Assembly (NCBI GenBank): GCA_002163005.1
Contig: MAAF01000056.1
Coordinates: forward strand, 1 to 64,000
Length of the DNA stretch: 64,000 bases
Direction of reading: 5' to 3'
Origin: Colwellia psychrerythraea
GTDB taxonomy: Bacteria > Pseudomonadota > Gammaproteobacteria > Enterobacterales > Alteromonadaceae
The position numbers and the translations under genes were made by a program. Below the pieces are notes generated by a model. The model searched no databases. It saw nothing but the letters and a program-made list of their open reading frames with translations, and was not told the origin of the DNA. Each line of letters starts with the position of its first letter. Position 1 is the first letter of the stretch. Below are positions 29,937 through 39,038 of the stretch, piece after piece.

Positions 29937-30097
29937 AAAGTTTTTCCGAACAATATTAGCAACTATTAAGGAGTCAGTAGTATAACACCATTAAAAATGT
30001 ACTTTTACCGTTTAAATTATCTAAAAAAGGCAGCAATGTATCCGCCTTTTTACTTTGATTATTTTGAATAAGTGCAATAACTAACTATTAAAGGTAA

Positions 30098-31147
30098 CTA
30101 CTCAACTATCCAATAAGTTTCTTTCTTTTGACCATTACGTAAATACTTAAAAGTAACTCTATCGCCTTTTTCAAAGGTAGCAAGATGCTTCTTAATTTGT
30201 ACCGCTGAGGCCAAGTCAATTATAGCACGACCGCCTACTTCCAGCAGTATGTCACCGCCAAGTAAAATAGGGCTACGACCAATGACTACACTAAGGTTAC
30301 CACCTTTAAAGCCTAATTTATCCGCTAAAGTACCTGGTATTACATGCTGAATTAACATGCCATGCCCTGCTGTATTGTTAATAGCATAAGACTGTTTTTT
30401 ATTAAGTAGCAGTGGAATAAAACCAGAAAATGTACCAGGATCACTATCAATGATATGGCGTACTGTATCAACCGAAACAACAAAACCTAAGCCATTACTG
30501 CCACCACTTTTAGATAATATATGGCTAACAATACCAACAATTTCACCATTAAGGTTAAACATTGGACCGCCAGAATTACCTTGGTTAATTGAGGCATCCG
30601 TTTGTAATAAACGTGGCACTAGGGTTCTTCCAGGTATTGCGTTACCGTCACGAATACCACTTAGATAGCCGACAGATAAACTGTGGCTAACACCAAAAGG
30701 TGCACCAATAATAATAACTTGTTCACCAATTTGATAATCGTTAGTTTTAGCTAATTTTAATGGTTTGGCTGTGCTAGGAACTTCCCCAGCTTGAATCATA
30801 GCCAAATCAATAAGTGGCTCTACCCAAACAACATGACCGGTAGTTTTTGTACCATCAGCAAACTCTACTTCAATTGCGGTTGCCTTATCAACAACATGCG
30901 CTGCTGTTAAAATACGACCTTCACTACTTACTAATGCACCTGAGCCTAATGAATTTGCGGTTTTTGCTTTATACGCTACTTGACCAATTTTTGGATCCGC
31001 TAATGATTGTACATGTAATTCAACAACTGAAGGATTGACCTTCTTGTATAATGTTTGAATAGAGTTTTCTTTTACTTGAAATGCTTGGATTGTTGTTCCA
31101 CAGCCACTTAAGAAGAAAATACTAAGAAATAGAAGAGCTCTGCTCAT
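30098..31147 (-). CDS. HtrA-like lipoprotein serine protease (S1C) with PDZ domain
   Basis: Trypsin-fold protease probably anchored in the envelope. A lipoprotein signal ends at Cys16 (FFLSGC). The catalytic triad is visible as His in LTAAHVV, Asp in PLIDLAMIQ and Ser in INQGNSGGPMF, followed by a C-terminal PDZ-like region (GGDILLEVGGRAI, KKHLATFEKGDRVTFKYL). At 349 aa it resembles DegS/HhoA in layout but is lipid-anchored instead of having an N-terminal transmembrane helix. It is single-gene and divergent from the 120-aa gene. Protein quality control is inferred from the family. Confidence 0.87.
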   Translation of the reverse strand: MSRALLFLSIFFLSGCGTTIQAFQVKENSIQTLYKKVNPSVVELHVQSLADPKIGQVAYKAKTANSLGSGALVSSEGRILTAAHVVDKATAIEVEFADGTKTTGHVVWVEPLIDLAMIQAGEVPSTAKPLKLAKTNDYQIGEQVIIIGAPFGVSHSLSVGYLSGIRDGNAIPGRTLVPRLLQTDASINQGNSGGPMFNLNGEIVGIVSHILSKSGGSNGLGFVVSVDTVRHIIDSDPGTFSGFIPLLLNKKQSYAINNTAGHGMLIQHVIPGTLADKLGFKGGNLSVVIGRSPILLGGDILLEVGGRAIIDLASAVQIKKHLATFEKGDRVTFKYLRNGQKKETYWIVE

Positions 31148-31285
31148 TGAAAAATCCGCCTATGATGAAATTGATAACAGTGTAACTAAGTGTAATCTTT
31201 TTATCATTCTTTTTATGTACTTGAATAGATAAATAGTCGAGTTAAGATGATATAGTTGTGAGGATTATTCAAATAGGAATAGAAC

Positions 31286-31648
31286 ATGGAAATTATCGCC
31301 ATACTGGCGTTACTGTCATTGGTTTGGTTGCTCTGGCAATTGGTTAAAGCAAAACGCTTTACTCGCTTTAAACAACAAATTGATTCAGAATTAAAAGATA
31401 AAGTCATTGCTAATATTATTGAAGAATTAGCATTAACTCGCTGTGAACAGTTTCCTAATAATGATTGCCATCAGACAGCAACATTAGCTTATTGGACTCA
31501 ATATAAAAGCCGCATATTGCATGCGGCCTTAGCACGTGAAATTATTGACCAACAATGGTTAATAGACAGCGGAAACTTACGTAACGCCCAACATTTGTTT
31601 TTCATTGAGCGTCAATATTTACCCTTACCAAGTCAAGCTGATACTTAG
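31286..31648 (+). CDS. uncharacterised 120-aa membrane-anchored protein
   Basis: I do not recognise this protein. It has one N-terminal membrane helix (about 2-19, IIAILALLSLVWLLWQLV), then a basic stretch (KAKRFTRFKQQ) that should lie in the cytoplasm. A helical domain with two cysteines (TRCEQFPNNDCHQTAT) and YWTQYKSRILHAALAREII follows. AATAGGAA precedes the ATG. It is divergent from the S1C protease and convergent with trmB, whose stop lies 26 nt away. Confidence 0.7.
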   Translation: MEIIAILALLSLVWLLWQLVKAKRFTRFKQQIDSELKDKVIANIIEELALTRCEQFPNNDCHQTATLAYWTQYKSRILHAALAREIIDQQWLIDSGNLRNAQHLFFIERQYLPLPSQADT

Positions 31649-31673
31649 AAAGCTTTAATTAATATTGATTTAA

Positions 31674-32423
31674 TTAAGCCTTTTTAGAAAATTGTAAATC
31701 CCATACACCATGACCTAGTCGTTGACCACGATTTTCAAACTTCGTTAACGGACGAGAATCTGGGCGTGGCACATAATCACTTGTTTCAGACAAGTTGTTA
31801 TAACCTGGCGCACTTTGCATATCTTCTAACATACATTCTGCATAGTTTTCCCAATCTGTCGCCATATGGAATACACCATCGACTTTTAATTTTTGTCTGA
31901 TAGTTTCGACAAATTCAGCAGAAACGATTCGGCGTTTATGATGTTTTTTCTTGTGCCAAGGATCTGGAAAGAACAACTGAACTGTTGTTAGAGTATTGTC
32001 TGGTATACAGTCAGCTAAAATCTCGATAGCATCATGTTCATAAACTTTTAGATTGCTAACGCTTTCTTCAACTGCTGATGAAATACAAGCACCAACACCT
32101 GGTTTGTGAACTTCAATACCAATAAAGTTTAGCTCTGGTGCTGCTTTAGCCATTTCGACTAAAGATTTTCCCATACCAAAACCAATCTCTAAAACCACAG
32201 GGTTTTCATTGGCGAATAACACTTGGGGATCAATAACACCATTACTATGGTTTAAACCCATATTCTGCCAATGATCGTTAATAGCACGTTCTTGATTTTT
32301 TGTTAACCGGCCTTCGCGTTTAACAAAGCTACGTACTTTACGAATGTACTTACCTTCTTGCTCGGCTTGTTCTATGGTTTTATGTATTTTTTCAGTCATA
32401 TTGGATCTTTTACTAATATTCAT
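31674..32423 (-). CDS. trmB: tRNA (guanine-46-N7)-methyltransferase TrmB
   Basis: Makes m7G46 in the variable loop of tRNAs with S-adenosylmethionine. The methyltransferase motifs [14 protein letters not shown] and [10 protein letters not shown], and the catalytic region [17 protein letters not shown], are intact. The C-terminus [17 protein letters not shown] is family-typical. The full frame gives 249 aa. An internal ATG at 32399 (MTEKIHK) may be the true start, and neither has a strong ribosome-binding sequence. The usual neighbours mutY, yggL and yggX are nearby. Confidence 0.95.
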   Translation of the reverse strand: MNISKRSNMTEKIHKTIEQAEQEGKYIRKVRSFVKREGRLTKNQERAINDHWQNMGLNHSNGVIDPQVLFANENPVVLEIGFGMGKSLVEMAKAAPELNFIGIEVHKPGVGACISSAVEESVSNLKVYEHDAIEILADCIPDNTLTTVQLFFPDPWHKKKHHKRRIVSAEFVETIRQKLKVDGVFHMATDWENYAECMLEDMQSAPGYNNLSETSDYVPRPDSRPLTKFENRGQRLGHGVWDLQFSKKA

Positions 32424-32517
32424 TCAATTATATTCAGCAAGCAGTATAGATATTGCTGCATAAGTAGTTCTTCAAGCTTATTACGTAAAATCAATGCGCT
32501 TTAGGCAAAGCCGTCGA

Positions 32518-32564
32518 ATTATTTTTAACTGAGCTTATATCTTATAAGTGATGTTAAAAATAAT
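32518..32564. repeat. long two-part palindrome between yggL and trmB
   Basis: Perfect 12-bp arms ATTATTTTTAAC (32518-32529) and GTTAAAAATAAT (32553-32564) enclose a smaller stem CTTATA/TATAAG. No T-run follows on the coding strand. It sits in a 180-bp gap; it may be a 3' mRNA structure for yggL or a remnant of a palindromic repeat. Confidence 0.6.
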
Positions 32565-32603
32565 GAAGACAATGCCGCATAAAGTTCATTGATAAAACGT
32601 AAT

Positions 32604-32942
32604 TTATTCAGCCCACCAAACATCGTATAAATCGCTAACAGCTACTGAAGTTGCGCCATTATCAGTCAACCATTTTTCAACCGTGCTGCGATTCTCATCA
32701 GTACAAGAACCTAGTTTTTGAGTGCAAATAAGACCATGCCATAAAGTATCGCCTTCACCGCCAAAACCTAAGCCATTTGGCTGAATAGCTTCTGCAAAAA
32801 ACTTATTAATAAAAGCATCAAGTTCTTCACCATTTATGCCATCTTTTAATTTCCAAGCAATATCGAAGCCTAATTCCTGAAACTCATCAACACGTAATTT
32901 TTTACGAATACGAGTACTACGGTTTTTTGCGTTCATTTTCAT
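32604..32942 (-). CDS. yggL: YggL (DUF469) 50S-associated protein
   Basis: Small protein of the YggL/DUF469 family, which binds near the peptidyl-transferase region of the 50S subunit and is thought to act in ribosome assembly. The 112 aa show the family pattern RSTRIRKKLRVDEFQELGFDIAWKL-type N-terminus (landmarks RKKLRVDEF and LGFDI), GLGFGGEGDTLWHGLI and VSDLYDVWW. Its place beside trmB and mutY matches other gammaproteobacteria. Confidence 0.92.
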   Translation of the reverse strand: MKMNAKNRSTRIRKKLRVDEFQELGFDIAWKLKDGINGEELDAFINKFFAEAIQPNGLGFGGEGDTLWHGLICTQKLGSCTDENRSTVEKWLTDNGATSVAVSDLYDVWWAE

Positions 32943-33080
32943 TATAAAGCCTTATATTTTCTTAATGCTAAGTTGGAACTAAGCTGAGCGAATTTTAAAG
33001 GCGACATTATATACTCGTTAACATCAAGATGCGAATTTGCCTATTTGAGCTCAACACATTATTTAGTTACACTGCGCGCT

Positions 33081-34169
33081 ATGAATAATCCTATAGTAAT
33101 ATCAGCCAAATCGGCTGAACAATTTGGCCAGCAAGTCGTAAGCTGGTATCACCTACAAGGTAGAAAGCACTTACCTTGGCAGCAAGATAAAACCCCATAT
33201 CGTGTGTGGATTTCTGAGATAATGTTACAACAAACACAAGTTGCAACAGTTATTCCCTACTACCAGCGTTTTATGGCAAGTTTTCCGACAATTACCGACT
33301 TAGCCAATGCTGATGAAGATGTGGTTTTACATCATTGGACAGGTTTAGGCTATTATGCTCGAGCTCGTAATTTACATAAATCGGCTAAAATCATGCTCAA
33401 TGACTATGATGGCCACTTTCCCATTGAGATTGAGCAAGTTATCGCTTTGCCTGGCATAGGCCGCTCAACAGCTGGCGCTATTTTAAGTTTATCCTTAAAA
33501 CAATATCACCCTATTTTAGACGGTAATGTAAAACGGGTGCTGGCACGAAGTTATCTTGTTGAAGGTTATAATGGCTTAAGTAAATTCGACAAAGCATTAT
33601 GGCAATTAAGTGAGAAATTAACCCCTGCTATTGAAACCGATAGCTTTAATCAAGCCATGATGGATCTTGGGGCAACTGTGTGTACACGCAGTAAACCAAG
33701 TTGTGATTTATGCCCAGTTGAGCAAAGCTGCCTAGCCAAAGCTGGTGAACAACAAATGAATTTTCCCCAAAAAAAGCCTAAGAAGAAAATCCCTGAGAAG
33801 AAAACCATCATGGTGATCCCTAGGCTGAAAAACGAACGCTGTGATAGGGTACTAATGGAAAAACGCCCGCCTGTTGGTATTTGGGGTGGGTTATGGTGTT
33901 TTCATGAAATAGATGACATAAGCGAAATTGATGACTTAATGACAAATTTGTCACTTAAAGCACTTTCATCACAAACCTTAAGCGAGTTTAGACATACTTT
34001 TAGTCACTTTCATTTAGATATTACCCCAGTGATAGTAGACTGCCGACAACTTGATTATGCAAAAATAAACGAACCTGAACAGCAAAAGTGGTATGATTTA
34101 CACCAAGAATTAAGTGTCGGCTTAGCTGCCTCGACGCAAAAACTACTTACTTTACTTAGGGACTATTGA
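33081..34169 (+). CDS. mutY: adenine DNA glycosylase MutY
   Basis: Removes adenine mispaired with 8-oxoguanine. The frame opens at a TTG at 33045, but the ATG at 33081 (MNNPIVIS) fits the family N-terminus and gives 362 aa. It has the catalytic Glu46 in [10 protein letters not shown], the helix-hairpin-helix [14 protein letters not shown] and catalytic Asp in [12 protein letters not shown]. The iron-sulfur cysteines are in C-x6-C-x2-C-x5-C ([17 protein letters not shown]), and a NUDIX-like C-terminal domain recognises 8-oxoguanine ([16 protein letters not shown]). It is followed 105 nt later by yggX, the conserved partner. Confidence 0.95.
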   Translation: MNNPIVISAKSAEQFGQQVVSWYHLQGRKHLPWQQDKTPYRVWISEIMLQQTQVATVIPYYQRFMASFPTITDLANADEDVVLHHWTGLGYYARARNLHKSAKIMLNDYDGHFPIEIEQVIALPGIGRSTAGAILSLSLKQYHPILDGNVKRVLARSYLVEGYNGLSKFDKALWQLSEKLTPAIETDSFNQAMMDLGATVCTRSKPSCDLCPVEQSCLAKAGEQQMNFPQKKPKKKIPEKKTIMVIPRLKNERCDRVLMEKRPPVGIWGGLWCFHEIDDISEIDDLMTNLSLKALSSQTLSEFRHTFSHFHLDITPVIVDCRQLDYAKINEPEQQKWYDLHQELSVGLAASTQKLLTLLRDY

Positions 34170-34182
34170 CCTTTCATGTTTG

Positions 34183-34210
34183 AATTTGTTCAAATTAAAT
34201 TTGTTCAAAT
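34183..34210. repeat. 13-bp direct repeat before yggX
   Basis: AATTTGTTCAAAT occurs at 34183-34195 and again at 34198-34210, period 15 bp, in the mutY-yggX gap. It may be simple slippage or paired regulatory half sites. Confidence 0.5.
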
Positions 34211-34273
34211 AAAAGAATCAGTAAAGTTCAACAGCCTCGACTAATTAACTACTACCAATATAGAGAGTCCATT

Positions 34274-34546
34274 ATGAGTCGCACAGTATTTTGTCTAAAC
34301 CTAAAAAAAGAAGCCGAAGGTTTAGGTTTCCAACTTTATCCCGGCGAAATAGGTAAACGCATTTTTGATAACATTTCTAAAGAAGCTTGGACTGTCTGGC
34401 AAAAAAAGCAAACCATGCTAATAAATGAAAAAAAAATGAATATGATGAATGTTGATGACCGTGCTTTTTTAGAAGCAGCTATGGTTGCTTACCTATTTGA
34501 AGGTAAAGAACCAGAAATTGAAGGTTATGTGCCGCCAAGCAAATAA
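34274..34546 (+). CDS. yggX: Fe(2+)-trafficking protein YggX
   Basis: Small iron-binding protein that protects iron-sulfur clusters from oxidative damage. The 90 aa begin [17 protein letters not shown] with the conserved Cys7 and continue [21 protein letters not shown] and [13 protein letters not shown], all family signatures. GAGAG precedes the ATG. It lies downstream of mutY, as in enterobacteria. Confidence 0.95.
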   Translation: MSRTVFCLNLKKEAEGLGFQLYPGEIGKRIFDNISKEAWTVWQKKQTMLINEKKMNMMNVDDRAFLEAAMVAYLFEGKEPEIEGYVPPSK

Positions 34547-34681
34547 TCACAATTAACAGTTACACAGTTTTTGACTGTTTATTTTATAGCTCGTTAATGC
34601 TTATAAAAGGTGCACACAAAACAAACTTGCTGTAAAAAACAGCAAACAAACACTTTTTATAAAAAACTTAGTAAAAAACAG

Positions 34682-34710
34682 TTGACGGGGTAAAGGAAAA
34701 ACAGTTTAAT
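34682..34710 (+). promoter_or_regulatory. promoter of the tRNA-Phe/tRNA-Thr operon
   Basis: TTGACG (34682-34687) and TTTAAT (34705-34710) are separated by 17 bp and followed by the GC-rich sequence ACGCCCCGTC, the mark of a stringently controlled stable-RNA promoter. The rest of the 214-bp yggX-tRNA gap holds short hairpins (for example TTGCTGT/ACAGCAA at 34627-34645) but no gene. Confidence 0.78.
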
Positions 34711-34760
34711 ACGCCCCGTCTTAACGAGGTAGCGAATTAAAGCCAAGTTAAACATGTTGT

Positions 34761-34836
34761 GCCCCGATAGCTCAGTTGGTAGAGCAGAGGATTGAAAATC
34801 CTCGTGTCCCTGGTTCAAATCCGGGTCGGGGCACCA
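34761..34836 (+). tRNA. tRNA-Phe (GAA)
   Basis: A 76-nt tRNA with anticodon GAA and encoded CCA, identical over its full length to the copy at 26822-26897 on the opposite strand. It is the first gene of a tRNA operon with tRNA-Thr. Confidence 0.98.
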
Positions 34837-34937
34837 TTTACAGAAGTGGTGCTCAATAGAAATATTAAGTAATACTTCGGTGCCAAAAGTATTTAGGTTG
34901 TTTAAATAAAACTTAAATATTGCACACAGCTTTGTGT

Positions 34938-35013
<76 letters not shown>

Positions 35014-35032
35014 TTCCTTCGTAGGAAGCAAT

Positions 35033-35060
35033 AAGCCCTAACATTGTTAGGGCTTTTTTG
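35033..35060 (+). terminator. terminator after tRNA-Thr
   Basis: The ten-base arms AAGCCCTAAC (35033-35042) and GTTAGGGCTT (35046-35055) with a three-base loop are followed by a T-run. It ends the tRNA operon. Confidence 0.9.
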
Positions 35061-35475
35061 TGTCTGACGTTTGGGTAAATTCTATAGGTGTTTCAATAGC
35101 ACCAATAAACTCCCCTACCCCACCTATTCTACGCTCTATATGTGATTGAACCCTGTTGTATCAAAATACTAATAGGCACGAAATACACGCCATTTTGCAT
35201 TCCCCTAACTAGGGCACTGATTTTATCTAGAGTAAGTGAATTTGGTATTGGCACCTGTGATATCAGTTAGTTTGTGTTCTTATTATCGGGACTATGACTA
35301 CTCTGCTTTTAATGTCTTCATCCTCCCTAAATGCAGTTAACATTGAAAGAGTATACCGATTAAAACTACAGATTATTTGAAAACAGGACATTCTCCTATT
35401 TATATAGGTCGGTTTACATTGAATTCACATCACCTATTTTATGCTATTAACAACTCAACAAAAGGTGACTTTCAA
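35061..35475. other. 415-bp region without a clear gene
   Basis: No convincing gene is seen. On the minus strand, 35129-35254 is a 41-codon frame from a GTG (VPIPNSLTLDKISALVRGM... to ITYRA), and a second frame just upstream reads MLTAFREDEDIKSRVVIVP before its stop. Both look protein-like and may be the remains of a broken gene next to the tRNA, but I cannot name a family. The right part contains the ribosome-binding site and presumably the promoter of the serine hydrolase. Confidence 0.35.
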
Positions 35476-36678
35476 ATGTTCAAAAAAATTTCTCTATCAC
35501 TGTTAAGTCTGTGTTTAATTTCAACATCGACCCTAGCAAATAAGCATTTTTCAGATAATTTCAATTCATTCATTGCAGAAAATAAACTTCCTGGGGCTGT
35601 AGTATTAATTAAAAAAGGTGATGAAACAATTCACTACAGTGCATACGGAAAAATAAATATAGAACAAGCACCACTCATGAAACAAGACGCGATTTTTCGC
35701 CTGTTTTCGATGAGTAAACCCATTACAGCTGTTGCTTTACTTCAGCTCGTCGACCAAGAAAAAATAAAATTAACTGATGATATTAGAAAGTACTTACCAA
35801 ATTTTGAACCGTTCGAATTTGAAGGTGAACAACAAACCATTACTGTACATCAATTACTATCACATACTGCAGGTTTTGGTTATGGCGGAGGCATAAAAAA
35901 CTGGATTGATATTCGTTATTTATTTGCTAATCCACTAAGTCGTAGCAATAACCTAAATGACTTAGTCGATGACCTTTCTGGTATTGATCTAAAGTTTACT
36001 CCTGGTAGTAAGTTTGAATACAGCATTGCCAGTGATATTCAAGGTGCCATCATTGAAAAAATTTCAAACATGCCTTTATCGCAGTACTTAGAAACTCATG
36101 TGTTCGCGCCATTAAATATGAACGACACGGGTTTTTATGTCCCTAAAACTGAGCATCATCGTCTAGTTGATATGTATGAATACGATGCCAGTACTTTTGA
36201 AGAGGCTCATAAATTCAATCATGAAAAAATTCTTTTCTCTGAAACGGGAGCAGAAAGTGAATATTTAGAACAACCCGTGCTAATGTCAGGTGGTGGTGGT
36301 TTAGTGTCTACAGCGAAAGATTACAGTAATTTTGTCTCTATGCTTCAAAATCAAGGTGTGTTCAATGGCAAAAGATTATTATCAGAGTCATTAGTCAAAA
36401 AAATGTTGAGCTCAAAAACTGCTGGCTTAGACACTCACTTTTTGCCAAGATTGTATCAGGGAGCTGGGTTCGGTTACGGGATTGGTATTAAAGAGACCAG
36501 TGGTGACACCCGCAATGAAGGCAGTTTTTTCTGGGCAGGAATGGGCGGCACCGTTTTTTGGGCAGACCCAACGACTGATCTGCAAGTTGTTGTAATGATG
36601 CAAGTTGAAGATGGCTGGATTGCCTTGGAAAAATGGCTGATACCTGAAGTATATAAAATGATTGAAACCTTAGAGTAA
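35476..36678 (+). CDS. serine hydrolase, class C beta-lactamase/penicillin-binding family
   Basis: Periplasmic or secreted serine hydrolase of the beta-lactamase/transpeptidase fold (PF00144 type). The ATG at 35476, preceded by AAAGGTGA, starts a signal peptide (MFKKISLSLLSLCLISTSTLA). A longer frame from 35377 lacks such support. The nucleophile motif SMSK is at Ser78-Lys81, followed by HTAGFGYGGG and a Tyr motif FEYSIASDIQGAIIE in place of the usual YSN; no clear HTG/KTG third motif was found. Such proteins are mostly esterases or D-aminopeptidases, so antibiotic resistance should not be assumed. It starts a likely operon with the response regulator 7 nt downstream. Confidence 0.85.
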   Translation: MFKKISLSLLSLCLISTSTLANKHFSDNFNSFIAENKLPGAVVLIKKGDETIHYSAYGKINIEQAPLMKQDAIFRLFSMSKPITAVALLQLVDQEKIKLTDDIRKYLPNFEPFEFEGEQQTITVHQLLSHTAGFGYGGGIKNWIDIRYLFANPLSRSNNLNDLVDDLSGIDLKFTPGSKFEYSIASDIQGAIIEKISNMPLSQYLETHVFAPLNMNDTGFYVPKTEHHRLVDMYEYDASTFEEAHKFNHEKILFSETGAESEYLEQPVLMSGGGGLVSTAKDYSNFVSMLQNQGVFNGKRLLSESLVKKMLSSKTAGLDTHFLPRLYQGAGFGYGIGIKETSGDTRNEGSFFWAGMGGTVFWADPTTDLQVVVMMQVEDGWIALEKWLIPEVYKMIETLE

Positions 36679-36685
36679 ATTTAAC

Positions 36686-37360
36686 ATGGCAAATATTCTA
36701 ATCGTAGAAGATGATATTGATATCGCACATGGGTTAGCTGAATTTTTAACCCCTAAAGGATACCAGCTCGACTTTGCCTACAATGGCAAGCAAGCGATGC
36801 ATCATTTAGACCAGCAAAACTATGATTTGGTATTACTCGATATTAACTTACCTTTTGTTAACGGTTTCGATATTTGCCACTCATTACTCCAAGACAAGCT
36901 AGCTAAATTACCGGTAATAATGATGTCAGCCAGAGGAACAACTGAAGATATTTTAAAAGGCTTTGAATCGGGCGCTTGGGATTATTTAGTAAAGCCTTTT
37001 TCTTTCGCTGAATTGTCTGCCCGCATCACAGTTAACTTAGCAAAAACTAACACTATTAATACACCTAATCATTCCTTTAATGGCGTTGAGCTTGATGAAA
37101 ACACATTACTTTTTCATTTTAAAAACCAAGAAATACAATTGCATCAAGTAGGTTTTGATATTGTTGCCGCACTGCTCAATGTTGCGCCGGATGTGCTAAA
37201 AACGAAAGAGCTTCACCAAGCGCTGTGGGGGGAAGATACGCCAGATAGCGATCCTTTAAGAGCACATATATATAAATTAAGAAAAAAGTTTAATCACGTC
37301 TTTGGCCAGACATTTATAACAACAGTTAAAGGCATAGGGTACCGTTTTGAGGTTATTTAA
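36686..37360 (+). CDS. OmpR-family response regulator
   Basis: DNA-binding response regulator of 224 aa. The receiver domain has acidic residues in IVEDD (8-10), phospho-acceptor Asp52 in VLLDINLPF, Thr/Ser in MMSARGTT and Lys in YLVKPFS. The C-terminal winged helix ends LRAHIYKLRKKFNHVFGQTFITTVKGIGYRFEV. It overlaps the kinase gene by 14 nt and follows the serine hydrolase by 7 nt, so the three are probably one operon and the hydrolase a likely target or sensor-related partner. Confidence 0.93.
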   Translation: MANILIVEDDIDIAHGLAEFLTPKGYQLDFAYNGKQAMHHLDQQNYDLVLLDINLPFVNGFDICHSLLQDKLAKLPVIMMSARGTTEDILKGFESGAWDYLVKPFSFAELSARITVNLAKTNTINTPNHSFNGVELDENTLLFHFKNQEIQLHQVGFDIVAALLNVAPDVLKTKELHQALWGEDTPDSDPLRAHIYKLRKKFNHVFGQTFITTVKGIGYRFEVI

Positions 37361-38561
37361 ATCAGCCACCTTATCAATCAGACTGACAAAAGTTATCACT
37401 CTATTAACTTTTTTCCTATTCGTTTTATTTTCATTGGTGACTTTCTTCATCGCATACTCGCTAGAAGACGCCATGTTTAATCAGCAACTACTTCAAGCAA
37501 ATGAGCAATTACAGCACCACCAAACCTTGCCGCCACAAGTTAAGAAAGTAGCTAATCTATCCAAGTTTGGTTTAACTCTCGCTCCTAATAAGCAGTTTAT
37601 GGAGTTTGACGCTGATGATTTATTTGGCGAGTTTAGCCATAAAGATAAACATTACCACTACATGAAACTCATTGACGGCTTGCTGTTGATGGATGTAACA
37701 GAGCAAGTGGTGGTTAAGCGTGGCGCTAAAGATATTATCGTCATTTTAGTCTTGGTGTTTCTTCCCTGTATAGCTATGTCCGTATACATTGCTAGAACTA
37801 TATCGACTCATGCTTTAAAGCCTTTTCATCGCTTGAGTCAACATTTTCAACTAAAAGATAAACAACAACAAAAAACATTTGAAAAGTTAATTGATATTGA
37901 AGAGGCAGACGTTAAAGCCATTGCGCAGCGATTAGAACAAGCACTAACAAAACAGGAATTATTAATTAAAGAGCAAGCTGCATTTAATCAAGGCATGAGT
38001 CATGAAATAAGAACACCACTACAAGTAATGAGTCATTCCCTAGAGTTACTTGAAACTAATCACTCCGAGTTATACCACCAACCTTTGATTCAACGATTTG
38101 TTAAATCTCTCGCGCGCATAAAGCGCATTAGCAATGCCTTACTTTGGCTTACCTCGAAAGAACAACATCAAGGTAAAAGTTGCATAAACATGGTACTTGA
38201 CAAAGTACTGCTCGAATCAAAAAACTTTGTCACCGTCCACCACCTTGATATAACGCTAAACAATATAAATCAATATCAACCTACAGTAACAATGCCAGAC
38301 GAGGTACTAGAATTAATATTTTTCAATCTCCTCAACAATGCTATACATCATGGTATACATAGCAATGACTCCAACGTACTTACCATCACTATAGATAAGA
38401 ATGCCATAATATTTAGCAATGAAATAGCAAATATTATGAGTGAACAGCAACACTTTAATCTAGGCCTAAACCTTATTACAAAGCTCGCTGAACGATTTAA
38501 TAGCAGCTTTACAACTAAAGTTACTGACAATCAATTTAACGCTACCTTGTCTTTTGATTAA
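37347..38561 (+). CDS. sensor histidine kinase
   Basis: Membrane kinase paired with the overlapping response regulator. The TTG start at 37347 (14-nt overlap) gives 404 aa. TM1 is about 14-38, the short periplasmic domain about 39-128, TM2 about 129-150, and HisKA carries His219 in GMSHEIRTPLQ. The ATP-binding domain has the N box LIFFNLLNNAIHHG. However, the usual DxGxG motif is absent: the segment reads IIFSNEIANIMSE and leads straight to LGLNLITKLAE, so the ATP lid is shortened. Activity is uncertain. Signal unknown. Confidence 0.87.
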   Translation: MRLFKSATLSIRLTKVITLLTFFLFVLFSLVTFFIAYSLEDAMFNQQLLQANEQLQHHQTLPPQVKKVANLSKFGLTLAPNKQFMEFDADDLFGEFSHKDKHYHYMKLIDGLLLMDVTEQVVVKRGAKDIIVILVLVFLPCIAMSVYIARTISTHALKPFHRLSQHFQLKDKQQQKTFEKLIDIEEADVKAIAQRLEQALTKQELLIKEQAAFNQGMSHEIRTPLQVMSHSLELLETNHSELYHQPLIQRFVKSLARIKRISNALLWLTSKEQHQGKSCINMVLDKVLLESKNFVTVHHLDITLNNINQYQPTVTMPDEVLELIFFNLLNNAIHHGIHSNDSNVLTITIDKNAIIFSNEIANIMSEQQHFNLGLNLITKLAERFNSSFTTKVTDNQFNATLSFD

Positions 38562-38779
38562 TATCATGAATTATACTTACCAGGTTACTATAAACTCCAA
38601 GGTTAAACTAATAAGAGCAAGTTTTTTTGTAGGTGTGTATCATGTAAATCGATCACTGTAGAATAATATTGAGCACAATAAATTATAACAAGAGTCAATA
38701 AGGTTGCCATTGTATTTCAGTATATTATTCATACAGTTAAATCGCATTATCAGTGAGGTTACCTATACCAAGCCAAAAC

Positions 38780-38824
38780 CTTGTCATCAGTAGGTCGCCA
38801 GTTCGATTCTGGCAGTCGGCACCA
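38780..38824 (+). repeat. 3' fragment of tRNA-Thr (candidate attachment site)
   Basis: These 45 nt match the 3' part of tRNA-Thr (34969-35013) at 43 positions, from the anticodon loop through the CCA end; the differences are A to C in the anticodon loop and C to T in the T-arm. The 5' half of a tRNA is missing. A 3' tRNA copy some 3.8 kb downstream of the intact gene is the standard mark of site-specific integration. Within the 477-bp gap 38562-39038 I see only this fragment and the terminator after it. Confidence 0.85.
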
Positions 38825-38847
38825 TTTATTCTCTTCGGAGAAGAAAA

Positions 38848-38879
38848 AAACCTTAACAGCAATGTTAAGGTTTGTTTTC
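38848..38879 (+). terminator. terminator after the tRNA-Thr fragment
   Basis: Perfect 11-bp arms AAACCTTAACA (38848-38858) and TGTTAAGGTTT (38863-38873) with loop GCAA, followed by GTTTTCG. It may be the original terminator of the tRNA operon before the module was inserted. Confidence 0.8.
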
Positions 38880-39038
38880 GTCTGGAATTTACCAAGTACA
38901 GAAGTACCTCTTCATTAATTCAATTTACGTATTAACAATAACCAGCATAACGAAAACTCTTTCGTTATACTTATACCAAACAGATTGGTATTAATTATAA
39001 TTATTTAAGTTTTCCTTCTACTTTTTTAAGGTGAATTA

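Noticed and set aside
35476..36678. Antibiotic-resistance beta-lactamase
   Set aside because: The serine hydrolase has the SxxK motif but lacks the typical YSN and KTG motifs of class C beta-lactamases, so resistance cannot be claimed.
38753..38935. Plus-strand ORF of 60 aa
   Set aside because: It is translated tRNA-Thr fragment and terminator sequence with no coding character.
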